Assembly: GCF_033473495.1 (NCBI RefSeq)
Contig: NC_088937.1
Coordinates: 1,178,001 to 1,242,000 of the forward strand
Source: Cercospora beticola
Lineage: Eukaryota; Ascomycota; Dothideomycetes; Mycosphaerellales; Mycosphaerellaceae
Direction: 5' to 3'
DNA length: 64,000 bases
Part shown: positions 45,473 through 56,684 of the stretch, in pieces
Layout of the letters: each line of letters begins with the position of its first letter
How positions within the stretch are numbered: position 1 is the first letter of the stretch
Program-made: the position numbers and the translations under genes
Notes under the pieces: generated by a model
Database searches by the model: none
Told to the model about the DNA's origin: nothing
What the model saw: the letters and a program-made list of their open reading frames with translations, nothing else

Positions 45473-45872
45473 TGTCGACTGTCGCCAAATTCGTATGTCA
45501 TGGAAACTCCAATGCCTCCCATGAGGTCAGCCTCCTGCCAAAGACGTACCGCTTCCAAGACCGCGTGTGATGCAAGGCATTCAATGTTGTTGCCAGAATG
45601 CCGACGCGAAGAATTGGAAAGAGGTACCTTGTCATATCAGCCACAGTGCACAGCCACATATCACTGTCGCCTATAGTGAGCAGTGAGCGATCATATTCAG
45701 GTCGTCATAGTGAGCACAAGATGTACCAGATCCATTTCACATGGAAATAACTCGAGAAAATGTGATGCTCGCAAAGGACTGGTCACTGAGCAGCTTTGTA
45801 TACATCGTCCGAAACCCACCAACGCCTCGCTAAGAGCACTATAAGATTTTCCAGCTCTTCTTGATCGACGGC
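45473..45872. other. Intergenic region GH47 / rfc4
   Basis: 400 bp. It holds the GH47 promoter and the rfc4 3' UTR. No gene or repeat was recognised. Confidence 0.4.
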
Positions 45873-46983
45873 TCATTTTGTAGGGACATTGAACAGTTCT
45901 TGCTTCATGTTGAGTTTGCAGAGTTTCGCAACACAGCCAGCTAATTGCAGATAGGTCTGTACGCCTTCCAGAATCCGCATGTGGGTGAAGCCAATGACCC
46001 GGATGAATTCGAGCTTCGCATGCTCGGACAGTGATGGTATTGTCTTCGTCACTTTGAACATACTGCTGATGATATCATGCGAAGAGTAGCCCAGACCCCT
46101 AAATGTTGTTAGCAAAGTCGTGCCAATTCGTACCATGGATCAGGACTCACCAGAGCTCTTTCAACGAATCCAGTGCCTCATCAACTTTCTGCTCATGGCA
46201 GCTCTTGATCATGGCCTGGACTTTGATAGGATGCGGACTGTCCACCACCTTGAAAACGTTGTCTCCATTGACGAACCCAAATCCTGCGTGCGTGGACTGC
46301 AAATTGTTGATGGCCTGCCGCATGTCTCCCTCAGCACTGAAGACCAATGCCGCAAGACCGTCGTCACTGAACTGCACATTCTCGGCTTTGCAGATCTGAT
46401 TTATCCTCTTCACCACTTGTGCATCAGTCAGTCTCGCGTATCGCAAGATTGCGCACCTCGACTGCAGTGGCTCAATAATCTTGTTGCTTTGATTGCATGC
46501 AAATGCAAACCGCGTTGTACCAGAATAGATCTCCATGGTTCTCCTCAATGCCTGCTGAGCACCGCTTGTCATGCTGTCCGCCTCATCCAGTATCACAATC
46601 TTTTGTCTTCCGGGAGGCAGAGTGACCTTCTTCTGGGCGAATCCCTTAATCCTGTTCCGTACCACATCTATACCGCGCTCGTCGGAAGCGTTCAATTCGA
46701 GAACTGCTTCCTTGTAGCTCTCGCCCAGGAGCTGTCGTGCTAAGCAAAGAACGGATGTGGTCTTGCCAATTCCCGGCATTCCGCTGATGATAACGTGAGG
46801 CATGTTGCCATCTTTGGCGATAATCTTCAGGCGTTCGATGGTTTCGGTGTTGCCCACAATGTCGTCCAACACAATCGGGCGGTACTTCTCGACCCATGGC
46901 AGTTCATAATTGGAAGATGCTCCATTGCTCTGAGCTCTGATGCCGTCGGACTGTGCAGCTTTTGATGATTCGGCGGGAGCCAT
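45873..46983 (-). CDS. RFC4: Replication factor C small subunit, yeast Rfc4-type
   Basis: Exons 46151-46983 and 45873-46098 with a 52-nt intron (46099-46150) give 352 aa. The true start is ATG 46983 (MAPAESSK); the longer raw frame begins with TTG. Motifs: LPWVEKYRP (RFC box II), Walker A GMPGIGKT (residues 68-75), Walker B DEAD (133-136), SRC (175-177), and the collar helix domain. Splicing gives [12 protein letters not shown], matching the yeast Rfc4 region [26 protein letters not shown] near the end is diagnostic. RFC loads PCNA at primer-template junctions in S phase. The gene is divergent from a methyltransferase-like gene across 164 bp holding several G1/S-type boxes. Confidence 0.94.
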
Positions 46984-47147
46984 GTTGCTGATGCAGGAGA
47001 AACGCGAAATTGGAAGTTCGGATCGCGGACGACGTGACGAACGCGAAATCCACGCGTCGAGGGCTGCACTGACGTGGACGCACGTGCCATCGAATTGATC
47101 AGCGTCATTGCACAATTAAAAGCCGCCCTCTCTTTCTCTCATGCAAC
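46984..47147 (-). promoter_or_regulatory. Short bidirectional promoter with MCB/SCB-like boxes upstream of rfc4
   Basis: In 164 bp there are ACGCGAAA at 47002-47009, ACGCGAAA at 47041-47048 and ACGCGT at 47052-47057. ACGCGT is the MluI cell-cycle box bound by Mbp1-Swi6 (MBF), and CGCGAAA is an accepted Swi4-Swi6 (SBF) variant and resembles E2F sites. Rfc4 is a replication gene typically induced at G1/S, so the cluster fits. The divergent methyltransferase gene shares it. Confidence 0.6.
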
Positions 47148-48378
47148 ATGCCGATACCGAAAAAGCCTCAGACGGAGGGCTCTGCAACCTTTGACCCAGA
47201 CAAGTTCTTCGAGGCATGGAGCAAAGGAGAGCTCACAGCTCCGTACGACAATGACTTTCGAAAATTCATTATTAAGTCATTTGGGCTGCGTGTGAGCGAC
47301 CAGTATGGCTACAGAGCTACCACGGAAGTGACTCTACTGGGCGCGCAGTCTCATATAGATGCAGGTGCAGCAAATGGCCTGCACGTTTGGTATCGAGATC
47401 CTGCGGGACAACCGGTAAGCATGTCTCAATATCAGGTGCTTGAGATGGCATCTCATGTAAAGTGCAGCCAGCCCTAAGAGTGTCTTCAGAGACCAAATCC
47501 AAACGCTACCGACATCGCTGCATATACCGATATCTTTCGTCCAACGACTGTGACTTCCAAAGCTATAACTGCGTTTGCTTCGAATGCAAAGAAGGAAACT
47601 GTGAGAGCTGATATTGCGAAACACCTTCACGCACTTTACGCTCCTCCAGAAGCAGCCCGCAAGCTGCAGGTCAACAAGTCCAAGAACCATGTCAATCCAT
47701 ATTTTGACGTCTCTGCGTGGGCATTCCAGAATCTTGAATGGGCTGGTCCAGAGGAGAGAACGGTTGACATTAAGTATAGCCACGCTATTCTGCCCGTGCT
47801 CTATCATCACTTTGGCTGTGTCTGCCCGTCATACGAATCCCTATCCTACATGTACCAGATCGCACGCGGGCGACCGATCCTTGACATTGGGAGTGGTAAT
47901 GGGTACTGGACATATATGCTTCGACGATTTGACATCCATCCTAAGACTCGGCTGAGTGTGACGGCGGTGGACAATGGCCTTAGCGAATGGAGAACCATGT
48001 GGATCGGAGACACAATCGAGGCTGATGGTTTCAAGTGGCTGCAACAAAATCAAGGTGGGAAAGACGGTGTTCTTCTGCTCGTGTACCCAATGGTCGGTAT
48101 GGAGTTCACGTCCAAGATGATCAAGGCGTACAGTAGGTTGTTCGTGAAGTAGCGTTGCGTGCACCGGCTGACGATGTAATACAGAGGGAACCACGATTGT
48201 TTCTGCTGGAGCTCAAAATGCCAGTGGATTCACTGCGTTTGCGAAAGAGACCATTGCCGACTGGATGGCACGAGAAATGCCAGCCTGGGAAAAGGTTCTG
48301 CAGGTGCCACTTCCTTCGTTCCCGGGCAAAGATGAAGCGCTGTTCATATTCGAGAAGCAAGCCGAGTCAAATGGCTAG
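47148..48378 (+). CDS. Putative SAM-dependent methyltransferase-fold protein, 367 aa
   Basis: Three exons (47148-47414, 47490-48132, 48185-48378; introns 75 and 52 nt) give 367 aa with consistent phases. The motif RPILDIGSGNGYWTYMLRR resembles motif I of Rossmann-fold methyltransferases. SVTAVDNGLSEWRTMWIGDT (acid of motif II) and DGVLLLVYPMVGMEF (motif IV-like) follow. The C-terminal exon reads GTTIVSAGAQNASGFTAFA then PAWEKVLQVPLPSFPGKDEAL. The N-terminal third (FDPDKFFEAWSKGELTAPYD) is family-specific. I do not recognise a characterised member, and the substrate is unknown. The start is 164 bp from rfc4 on the opposite strand. Confidence 0.7.
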
Positions 48379-49027
48379 GCATCGGCTGGAGCTTGATCCC
48401 GCACCAAGCCACACGGTACTTGCTGTTCAGATGAAGATACCGCTTGAGTCATTCCGGTCGGCGGCGTGCGAGATAGGATCCTGATGTGCCAATGCTTGCG
48501 ATCGGGTATACGTTGACGAGGATATACTCGCTTGCTGCCAGACACAAGGGCACACATCGGATACGCTGAATTTACATGAAGTCCGGATTGCTCGCATGAA
48601 AGTTTTGCAATAGCCAAGTGGCCTGCTCCTATAGATACTCTTCCGTGATTGTGAATAGATTGAGCTGTAGATATGTTATGCGGGCCATGAGAAATTCCAG
48701 GCGAGCTTGCGTGACAGCCTTTTTGTTGGCTTTGATCAACCTTGCGGCTTAACTTTGCTCTCCCGGACTTGTCCCTCCGCCCTTGCTTCTCGTTTGTCAG
48801 CCTCTTTCGTGTGCGGGCGGAATCCACGGACGTGGACGCGCTTCGCGACTGGTACACTCTACGCGTACCGTCGAGGCCTGTCACCTCGGCTCGAGGCGGC
48901 TCATGACCGATGAGGGGAAGGCATTCAAGCCTTGAGGATTTGACGCGACTGCATCTTTCACATTCGGGTTTAAGATGCGTGAAAATTACTCCCGGGGCCA
49001 TACAGGAGGCATAGATTGCTTATTGCC
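48379..49027. other. Intergenic region upstream of the Zn2Cys6 regulator
   Basis: About 650 bp. A minus-strand frame (48375-49001) is long but overlaps the end of the preceding gene and shows no domain. A CT-rich strand lies near 48765-48800. No RNA gene was seen. Confidence 0.4.
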
Positions 49028-51124
49028 ATGCAGGTGACACGAGAACCTGCCAACCTGGACTCTGTCGACGCGGGACAGGGAGACCGCAATTCCGACGAGG
49101 CAGGCCATGCTCAAACTCCGAACGGCTTCAGCGAACCCAACGGATTCACTGCCACTGCGGGCGACAATGACAGGAAACGACGAGACAAGCCAAAACAGAA
49201 GCGCAACAAACCGACTTTATCGTGTCTCGAATGTGTAGAACGCAAGACGAAATGCGACAGAGCGCGGCCGTGTTTGGCATGTGTCAAGAGGCAGAGCGCG
49301 TGCGAGTACACGGCCGTGGCCAACCTCATCGCGTCGTCCGATCGTAAGAATAGCCATCCGAGTAGCAAAGCTCGCTATATCAAGCCTCCTATCAAGGTGC
49401 GGCGGACCAGTCTCGCACAATCACCATTGTCCATCCGCGCTTCGCCGACCGTGACCGACAATGGATGGTCATCTCTCGATGGCAGCACTCATCGCCGACA
49501 GCATTCACAAAACAGTTCGCCAATCCTGTTTTCCAACGTCCCAATCTCGCAGCAAAGTGCTCCCAGCAATGTCTTTGGTGTTGGTTCGCAACATCCGTTT
49601 GCCAACTACTGGACTTGCCAAGGAGGATTGCCAGAGGTAGTCACAGTGCTCCCCAACAAGGACCAGGCGGATATACTAGTCTCAAAGTATTTTGAAATTA
49701 TCGATAGTGTGTACCCCTTCATTCACAGGTCGGTAAACAAATCTCACACGATTGCATCTTTTTGCTTATGAAACGCGCAGGAGGACATTCTACTCAGATT
49801 ACGAGCTTTTCTGGGCACTTGAAGACAAAGGCAAAGCAGATGCGTCCCTAGTAGCCTTGCACTACGCCGTATATGCCCTAGGTACGCAGTTCATGCAGTT
49901 CACTCCGCTGGAAGAGCGATCGCAGACTGCCGAGTTCTACTGTTCCGCTGCAAACCAGGCATTGAGGGTGTATTCATACCTGAATCGCACCTCGATGCGG
50001 GCCATACAGGCCATGCTACTCATGTCATATTTCCTCATGAACGACAATCACGCCAGCGACGCGTATGCCTGGGCAGGCATTCATTTACGACAATCTTATG
50101 CAATGCGGTTGCATCGAGATCCAGATATCGTAGTTCCAGAGGCTTCGACTTTAGAGAAGCAGCAGCGGCGGAAACTCTGGCAAGCGGTATTCTTCCACGA
50201 CACGTTTCTGACGATATTGCTCAAGCTTCCTCCGACCGCGACACATAGCGATGTGCCAGTGGAGTCCTTGTCTGATGAGAATGAGCTGAGCGATGATGGC
50301 ATCGATGTGTGCGTAGGTACGCATTCGCGCATCGAAAACCTAATGGTGGGTCAACACATCACAATCATCTGTGACAGGACAGAGGCTTGCGCGCTCGTTG
50401 GAAACATGCTAACTTCGTACAGAGCATCAACGTGATTGCGCCTCAGATCCCTCAAACGCTACCCCCACCACAGCCTCATCACACCATCGACCAGACGACT
50501 ATGAAAGCCGACATTGCCTATATGCGGAGCATGTGGCATCTGGGAAACCTGGCCCAGGAGTGTCTGTCTTCTCCTCTCGCGTTGTCATTACCAGTGGCAA
50601 ACAGCGTGCGGCATAAAGAGTCTCTCGTCGCGGCATTCCGAAGACTCTACAAAACATTCCCTGCCCAGCTGACAATACTGGACTACGAAACTCTACGACA
50701 CCAGGCCAACAGCAACTCTCGGGTCGTTCGACAAAACCTCTTCCTAACCTCGGAATACTACCACAGTCTGATGCTTCTCCAAGCTTCCGAGAATCGAGAG
50801 CAAGGTGTCGAACCCAACGTCAAAGCAACTCTTGAAGCCGCACATGAAGCGCTCGATGCCTTCTTCAAGCTTTGGTTGATGTTCGAGGTCGAAGCTGTTG
50901 TATGGTGGGCATTTCAGCATCGCGCTTTCGAGGAAAGTCTGCTTCTAGCCAGGTTCCTCGCTATTCCTCCACCGCCCGAAGCACAGTCTGATCCTATCTA
51001 CTCAAAAGCCAAGGAGGATATTGCGAGAATGTTGCAGATCATGGAGCGCTATGGGAGCGACATCGAAATGCATAAGACTCGGAAAGACGTTCTTCGCGAT
51101 GCGTATCTGCAGATTGTCGTGTGA
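49028..51124 (+). CDS. Zn(II)2Cys6 transcription factor with fungal MHR domain
   Basis: Three exons (49028-49728, 49781-50312, 50423-51124; introns 52 and 110 nt) give 644 aa. The binuclear zinc cluster has C66, C69, C76, C82, C85, C92 with the regular spacing CX2CX6CX5CX2CX6C. It is preceded by a basic stretch (RKRRDKPKQKRNKP). A fungal transcription factor MHR domain follows (DSVYPFIHRRTFYSDYE, then YALGTQF, HASDAYAWAGIHLRQSYAMR, and LEKQQRRKLWQAVFFHD). The intron 2 donor is chosen as GTAGGT after VC, the only nearby choice keeping frame with SINVIAPQIPQTL; intron 1 uses an unusual GTCGGT donor. It is a probable sequence-specific regulator with unknown targets; no co-regulated cluster is adjacent. 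Confidence 0.88.
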
Positions 51125-51611
51125 GCGAAGATGTTGTATTCGAAGATGCTCTCTCAAAACTGCTGGCAGAGCGTACTCGGACTCACGCATCAGACTGCTC
51201 ACTGCGGTGTCTCCACGCGTCTCGCCGAGACGAAAGAACAGAACAACCATTTCAAGAGAAAGATGGTGTCTAACCACTCTATCCGCGAAAGACCTCGCAT
51301 GGCCATGTCTCAGGCACGTTCCTGCTACATATCTTTGCACAGAAGGAATCGGAGCGGCAGGGAGGCTGTAATGAATCTGGATGAAGACGGGCTTCTTGGT
51401 GGTCGGGGAAGATGGTAGCTTTCGAAAGTGTTCATGTTCAACACTCTAGATGGACCTCACCCGCAGTCCTGCTACCGTACCAGCATCAGCAAAAGTCGAG
51501 CGTCTATGCTTATGTCACCGAATGTCATTGACTTAGAGGTGACTGTTGGCCCTCTATCTGGGGAACGCTATGTCCCATTGGAAACTCATTCAAAGCATAC
51601 AATCTTCCACT
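51125..51611. other. Convergent intergenic region
   Basis: 487 bp between the Zn2Cys6 gene and the F-box/pentapeptide gene. A 95-codon frame (51131-51418, plus) begins 7 bp after the stop and has no recognised domain. It is likely 3' UTR. Confidence 0.35.
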
Positions 51612-53164
51612 TTATCGCTCTGCCACCCCGAGCATACGCATACGAAGTTTCATCTGAACCTCATCCACGAACGCCTCGCGACTTGGGAAACCATCCGCGC
51701 CTTGTATGGTCAAGAAGAACCTCACATCCTCCGCTTTCTTTGGGGCCTTCCCACTTTGCAACCTCGATCCTGGTAATCTTGCTACGGCTTCCAAGAAGCT
51801 CTTCTCTGAATCTTTGGGATCACTGAGCAGCGGCTGCCAGACTGCATTCCACCCTTTCCAGCCGATCAGAGTCTCTGGCCAACACTTGCCACGCCATATG
51901 CTGCTGCTCCAGAACTCGCTCGATATCTCCACACTGAGCTCGTTGATAGCATTTTTGTCATCAAGAAGCATGTCGAAAAGTCGACGCCAAGCAGTGGGGT
52001 CTGTCTGGGATGAGTGTCTCAGAGCAATGGCTAGGCACTTGTGCTCAGGCGATTGGTGATCCTGCAAGAACGCGACGCACCGCTCAGGCTTGTCATCGAA
52101 GTAGAGGCGCCTGTCGTAGACATGCCGTACGCCAAGCTCGTAGCACTGTTTCGAAACGCGCAGGAAAGGCAGACAGAAGTGAAAGCTCGAGTGGTCTGCC
52201 TGTTCGCTTGCAGTCTTCGAGGCATTCGGTGACGGCCAGCCGTGATAGGAAAATGGAGCTGAGCGGAATCCAAAAGGACTACGTGTGACGTACGATGTCT
52301 GAGAATTTTGGTCCTTGAGAGCTGTAATCGGGATATCACTCTGCTCGAAGTTAGATCAGCTGCAGAATGAAGATGCTGTATTGGACTTACCATCACGATT
52401 TGCTCTCTATGCATTCGCGGGAAGAGATGATCCAATATTCGATCGACGACTTTATCAGGCAGTCGCAGTAAACCTTGGACAATCCCCTGACAGACAATTT
52501 CGGACTCGCCATCCTGCACGGCTCTGGAGCTCTGCGCTCTGTGCGGATGGAGAATCATGGTCTTGCTGAGCTTGCTTGTTGGTCTGGCCTTGAGCGAGAG
52601 AACGAGTTTTGGTCGCTTCTCGTCTTCGAGTTGACGCAAGAAGTCGTATCCGGTTACCACAGCATCAGCCAAACCGACGCCATCCCAAAGAGCGCATATC
52701 CAATTGATGTTCTTCAGCCAGACATTTCGGAAGTCAACATTGAAGAACGTGACGTTCTTGAGCTTGATATCCTCGAAGACGACGTTGGAGAACGAGCAGC
52801 CTCTGAAAGTGACGTTCTCCAAGTCACAGTCTTTTACGGAGAAGGATTGGAAGTCGCAATCGACGCTGCGAACATTGTTGATGAAGCATCTCCTGTAGAT
52901 GACCTCGTTCGAGGGTTGCTCGATAATTTCGCGTGCTGAGGACGCCTGCGATTTGCTGGAAGCTGTGCTTCGTTGTCGCGGCGTACGACTGCGTCCGCGC
53001 TTGGGGTCCTCCCTGATAGGTTTTCCGATGTCTTCAATTGGAAGGTCGAGTAACGGCGGATCATCTGCTTGTTGGCTGCGGATGCCTGTGAGTCGAGTTT
53101 CGCATTGGCGGCACAGGCGGAGCGCCTTCGCAATGCTGCACAGCTTCTCCACGGCATCAGCCAT
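51612..53164 (-). CDS. F-box-like protein with N-terminal pentapeptide-like repeats
   Basis: Exons 52391-53164 and 51612-52340 (intron 50 nt with a TCTAAC branch) are in phase, giving 500 aa. They merge two raw frames of which one reads through the intron wrongly. ATG 53164 (MADAVEKLCS) starts a short Cys-containing segment (LRLCRQCETRL). A region of pentapeptide-like units with a hydrophobic/aromatic every fifth residue follows (CDFQSFSVKDCDLENVTFRG, CSFSNVVFEDIKLKNVTF, VDFRNVWLKN). An F-box-like helix pair (LLRLPDKVVDRILDHLFPRM) follows, then a C-terminal domain seen in fungal F-box families (FLRVSKQCYELGVRHVYDRR, LYFDDKPERCVAFLQ). It is probably an SCF adaptor. The combination with a beta-helix-like repeat region is unusual. 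Confidence 0.75.
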
Positions 53165-55063
53165 ATCTGCCCAAGGTGTTGAAGTTGGTGCGCATGGTGA
53201 AAAGGAAGGAATCGCGATCAACTTGACATGGCCACTGCCTGATCAGCTGCGCGCACATGCGTCTTGGCGTTTGCGTTTTCGAGACGACTTTCACATTGAT
53301 CAAAAGTGAATGTGAAGTGCAACGGTATCGTGCTGCGGGTGGCTCCTGCCTGAATATGAGCGGGAGACCGTACACCGACGTGGCCGCATCGTCTCTTCCG
53401 CTGTTATAGCCAAGTTGAGCGTCCATCGGGCAGCTCGCCGTCATCTTATTGTGAGCATAGAGTAGAAGGCTGTCCGGAGATGATACAGGATAGGTAATTT
53501 CTTCTTGCCAGTCGCAGCAGTCGAAGTTGCTCATGTCATTTTTCTAAGCTTCAGAAACAGCGACCATCGACGCTGTAGACGTGCTTCTTTCGGATTGAAT
53601 CAACGAGGCTCTCGACGTTTGATGTAAAGAGCCTGCTGTCTCTTAGATCTGCTGTTGCAAGAGAGATCACCTACTGCATAATTTGTTCAGAACATGCCAT
53701 CTCGAAGTCTGCACACGTCAGGTCTGCCTGCCTTCCACTCAAGGCACTCACATGCACGGGTTTTGCATTTCCGTACTTTGGCCAAATACGAGGCACAGAC
53801 GATCACAACAAGCCATCGGCCTCATTCTCGTCGAATACAGGTGGTGGCGATGAAGCTTTATTTGCGGCGGCCTCTTCAGCAAGCTGCACCAATCGTCTGG
53901 TCTCACAGAGCAATGTAGGCCGCCACGATGCGGTGCTTCCACGGCAAAAGCACCACTCGGCGCTGAGCGAACGATATGCTGACGTTGCAAGTGGTAACGC
54001 GTCGCGCTCGAACCAAGATCTGTGCCAAAGTGTAATTCAGCCTCAGCTCACGTGGACGCTGTTCCTGTCGATCGCAATGACGTTTTCTCCCTCTCCCTCT
54101 CCCTCCGTCTCTGGGGCAGAAGTGTCAGATTGGTGCAACAACAAGCAGCTGGCTGATCACCCAACTTTCTGGGATGCTGCACAGTGTTTGATGTGTCGAT
54201 CTCCAACTTGGCACAGCACAGCAGCAGATGTGTGAGCGTTCGCAAAAGCTGCACGCCATGGACAGCAACTGCCGCAGCCTACTGCAGGCCACAGGAACAA
54301 CTGCAGGTTCGGCTGAGACGGAGAACCAGTGCACCACCTCATGGCCTTCACGTGAAGAAGTCCACGGATCATCTGCTGCTGTCAGAATCGGCTTGCAGGG
54401 CTTTTCCAGGTATGGCTCCGCACTGGTCGTGGAGGCTCCAAGTTCTTCGTCACTCGGAACAAGGCCGGATCCTTGTACATCCCTCGGCAGAAGCCTGGAA
54501 CTATCAAGACCTGCCGTACTCGCGCGAGGTTGTGGCCAGGTATAATCTGCCGGCAGCGATGGACATACGCGTCGTCGCAGGAACGGTATGGGTTTGGCTT
54601 GAATTCGTGCCGCAGCAACCATATGTCCATCGTATAGGACGGACCATGCCTGTCCGGAGTGATGTCAGTAACGACTGATGATCGAGAAGTACATGATGTC
54701 TACTCGTGTCCCTGCACTGGAAGCGTAAGATTTATTGCTTCCTCTGGGAGAAGTGGACGGTGGCATCCGCGGCGAGCCACTCGAACTCCCACTTTGAGCA
54801 AGCAGGATGGGGTGCACTCCAGACCAAGCCATTTTCAGCCAACAGATGTGCACCGGTAACTTCCTTGGCGGAAGATCAATCTTGCTTTTGCAACAAGCGG
54901 CGTGTGTCCTTTGCCCCTTCAGGTTCGCGCAACAAGGACTGCAGTGTCAGCATGGCAGAGAACATGGTGGGACTTGGTTGCCCTGTCGCTGAGCCTGCCA
55001 CTGCTGTGGTGGTCAAATGTCCTTGGCCGCCCCGTAGTTCACGATTTGTACGGTCTCCTACTC
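53165..55063. other. Long intergenic region
   Basis: About 1.9 kb without a secure gene. A minus-strand frame 53157-53534 (MSNFDCCDWQEEITYP) might be an upstream exon of the F-box/pentapeptide gene, but no matching splice could be fixed. A plus-strand ATG at 54412 opens 88 codons (AEAWNYQDLPYSREVVARYN) with no recognised domain. A (CTCTCC) simple repeat lies at 54086-54106. Confidence 0.4.
54086..54106. repeat. Simple repeat, (CTCTCC)n-type
   Basis: About three to four imperfect hexamer units (ctccctctccctctccct). It is a pyrimidine-rich microsatellite in non-coding sequence. Confidence 0.75.
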
Positions 55064-55804
55064 ATGGCTGATTCGACCGCGTTCAGCGATTTTACATCGC
55101 TTCTCTGTGCACTGTCGCCTGCTCAACTGCTGACGGCTAGACACGCGATCGATGCCCTTCTCACGCCAGACTCCCTCCAAGAAGCAAATCAGCAGCTATC
55201 GCCTCTTCTCCGCCTGCCACATGATGTCCTCGAACGAATAGTCGAGCATTCTGTGTCATACAACCACGATGTTGCAACTGAAACCAAGGAACCCGGCCTG
55301 CTGCAGACGTGCCATGCACTTCGAATCATGGCCTCAAAGGCCTACTTCAGCCAAAACACGTTCAAGAGGAAGCGGAGACTGAGCGAAGATAGCCTGGACC
55401 AGTGGGCAAAATTTAGGATCGGCGAGAACAGGAGGTTCGTTCGCAAGGTTCGCATAGGGCCGCCTACGCACTGCAATAACGAGGACGCAGAAGAGGAGGC
55501 AAGCATGCTCGAGAAGGCCTATGGATTCCCTACTGGAACTGTCTGGTGTCTTTCTGAGGATGACTACGAGAATGACTACAAGTGGTGGGTCAATTCACGA
55601 GGGGAAACGGAAATATGCGAGGATCAGACGAGCGACGACAGCACCATCGCAGATTGCTTCAGAGCAGTCGACTCCTCCTCCAAGCCTGCTGCTTCATGGT
55701 ATTGCACATCCTGGGCACAAGGCCATCGTGCTACAGACTACTTCAGTCTCCGGCGAGCACCACCAACCCCGGAATCGAGACCAAGCGCTTCAGATTCGCA
55801 TTGA
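55064..55804 (+). CDS. F-box-like (fungal) protein, 246 aa
   Basis: ATG 55064 (MADSTAFSDFTSLLCALSPA) opens 246 codons. The raw frame runs back to 54902 through a hydrophobic stretch without ATG. A leucine-rich F-box-like core reads LLRLPHDVLERIVEHSV and LLQTCHALRIMASKAYFSQN, then KRKRRLSEDSLDQWAKF and a strand-rich region FVRKVRIGPPTH. Length and layout resemble small Dothideomycete F-box proteins, but a clear Skp1-binding box is not certain. The reading after about 55690 is doubtful because another frame there (QALQIRIEHVVLDSNGR) also looks coding. Confidence 0.6.
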   Translation: MADSTAFSDFTSLLCALSPAQLLTARHAIDALLTPDSLQEANQQLSPLLRLPHDVLERIVEHSVSYNHDVATETKEPGLLQTCHALRIMASKAYFSQNTFKRKRRLSEDSLDQWAKFRIGENRRFVRKVRIGPPTHCNNEDAEEEASMLEKAYGFPTGTVWCLSEDDYENDYKWWVNSRGETEICEDQTSDDSTIADCFRAVDSSSKPAASWYCTSWAQGHRATDYFSLRRAPPTPESRPSASDSH

Positions 55805-56684
55805 ACATGTGGTTCTCGACTCGAATGGGCGATAATTGTCTGGCAATACGTGGCATGATGGTGCATTAAGACCTTATGGCTGGCCATGACGGCAGCACGT
55901 GGTCTGCACAGGAAAGGCCAGAACCCTGTGCTCGACGCTGCGAAACCTGAGCGCGCATGCCTCAGAAGTCACGGTATGGCTCTCAGGAGCCGAATGAACA
56001 AACCTAAAGTCACTTGATGAATGTGCATTGCGGAGCAACAGCAGCCGACTAGACAGGTGTTGGTATCTGCGTTCTCGCGAACAACATGGCATGCTTCGAA
56101 TGCTTGTCATTCCGAGATCCCTGGGCTCGTGGCCGTGTCGAACATTGGAGTGGAGAACTGGGGTCGAGGCATGAGGAAGCATTGTGGACATTTGTGAAGA
56201 GTTTCGCGCATTCAAGGAAACTGTATCAAAAGTTCTGTACGATATGCAAAGAGACATTGCAGTAATTTGTGATATGCAACGGCAGCATAGGCAGTAGTAT
56301 GTAGAGTATGCTCGGTGGCTATATGATGCCAAGCGTGGCACTGGAAGACAAGTGCTCGAGCATATTATCAAGCATTCAACACAGACACTAATCTGACCAT
56401 TGACGGCCCAGTCTTGCAGTCGTGCTGGCGTGTATATGAGACAGTGCTGCGAGTGGCCGGGCTGACGAAGAGTGATTGCTTGCGCCTGCTTTCGGCTGTG
56501 GACCGATGACATGCCCGCCCCTCGACAACCTGGCCAGAAACTCGCTTGTGACCTTCCCCCGTACCTTTTAGTGCCGGCCCTCACAGAACGTCAGGACGGG
56601 AGGTGCCAACCTTCTGCAGCCACCTGATCGGGCGTCACACAAAAGACGTAGGCTATTCGCTTAGCTGCGCACTTTTCAAGAATC
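55805..56684. other. Intergenic region upstream of sey1
   Basis: About 880 bp containing the 3' end of the F-box-like gene and the sey1 promoter. A minus-strand frame 55874-56584 shows no domain and is probably chance. Confidence 0.4.

Noticed and set aside
48375..49001. 208-codon minus-strand frame
   Set aside because: It overlaps the 3' end of the methyltransferase-like gene antisense and shows no domain.
53157..53534. Minus-strand frame beginning MSNFDCCDWQ as an upstream exon of the F-box/pentapeptide gene
   Set aside because: No donor-acceptor pair that joins it in frame could be fixed by eye. Left as intergenic.
54412..54678. 88-codon plus-strand frame (AEAWNYQDLPYSREV)
   Set aside because: It looks protein-like, but there is no homology, intron or context to support it.
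55874..56584. 236-codon minus-strand frame
   Set aside because: Arg/Ser/His-rich chance-type composition without a domain; lies in the sey1 promoter region.
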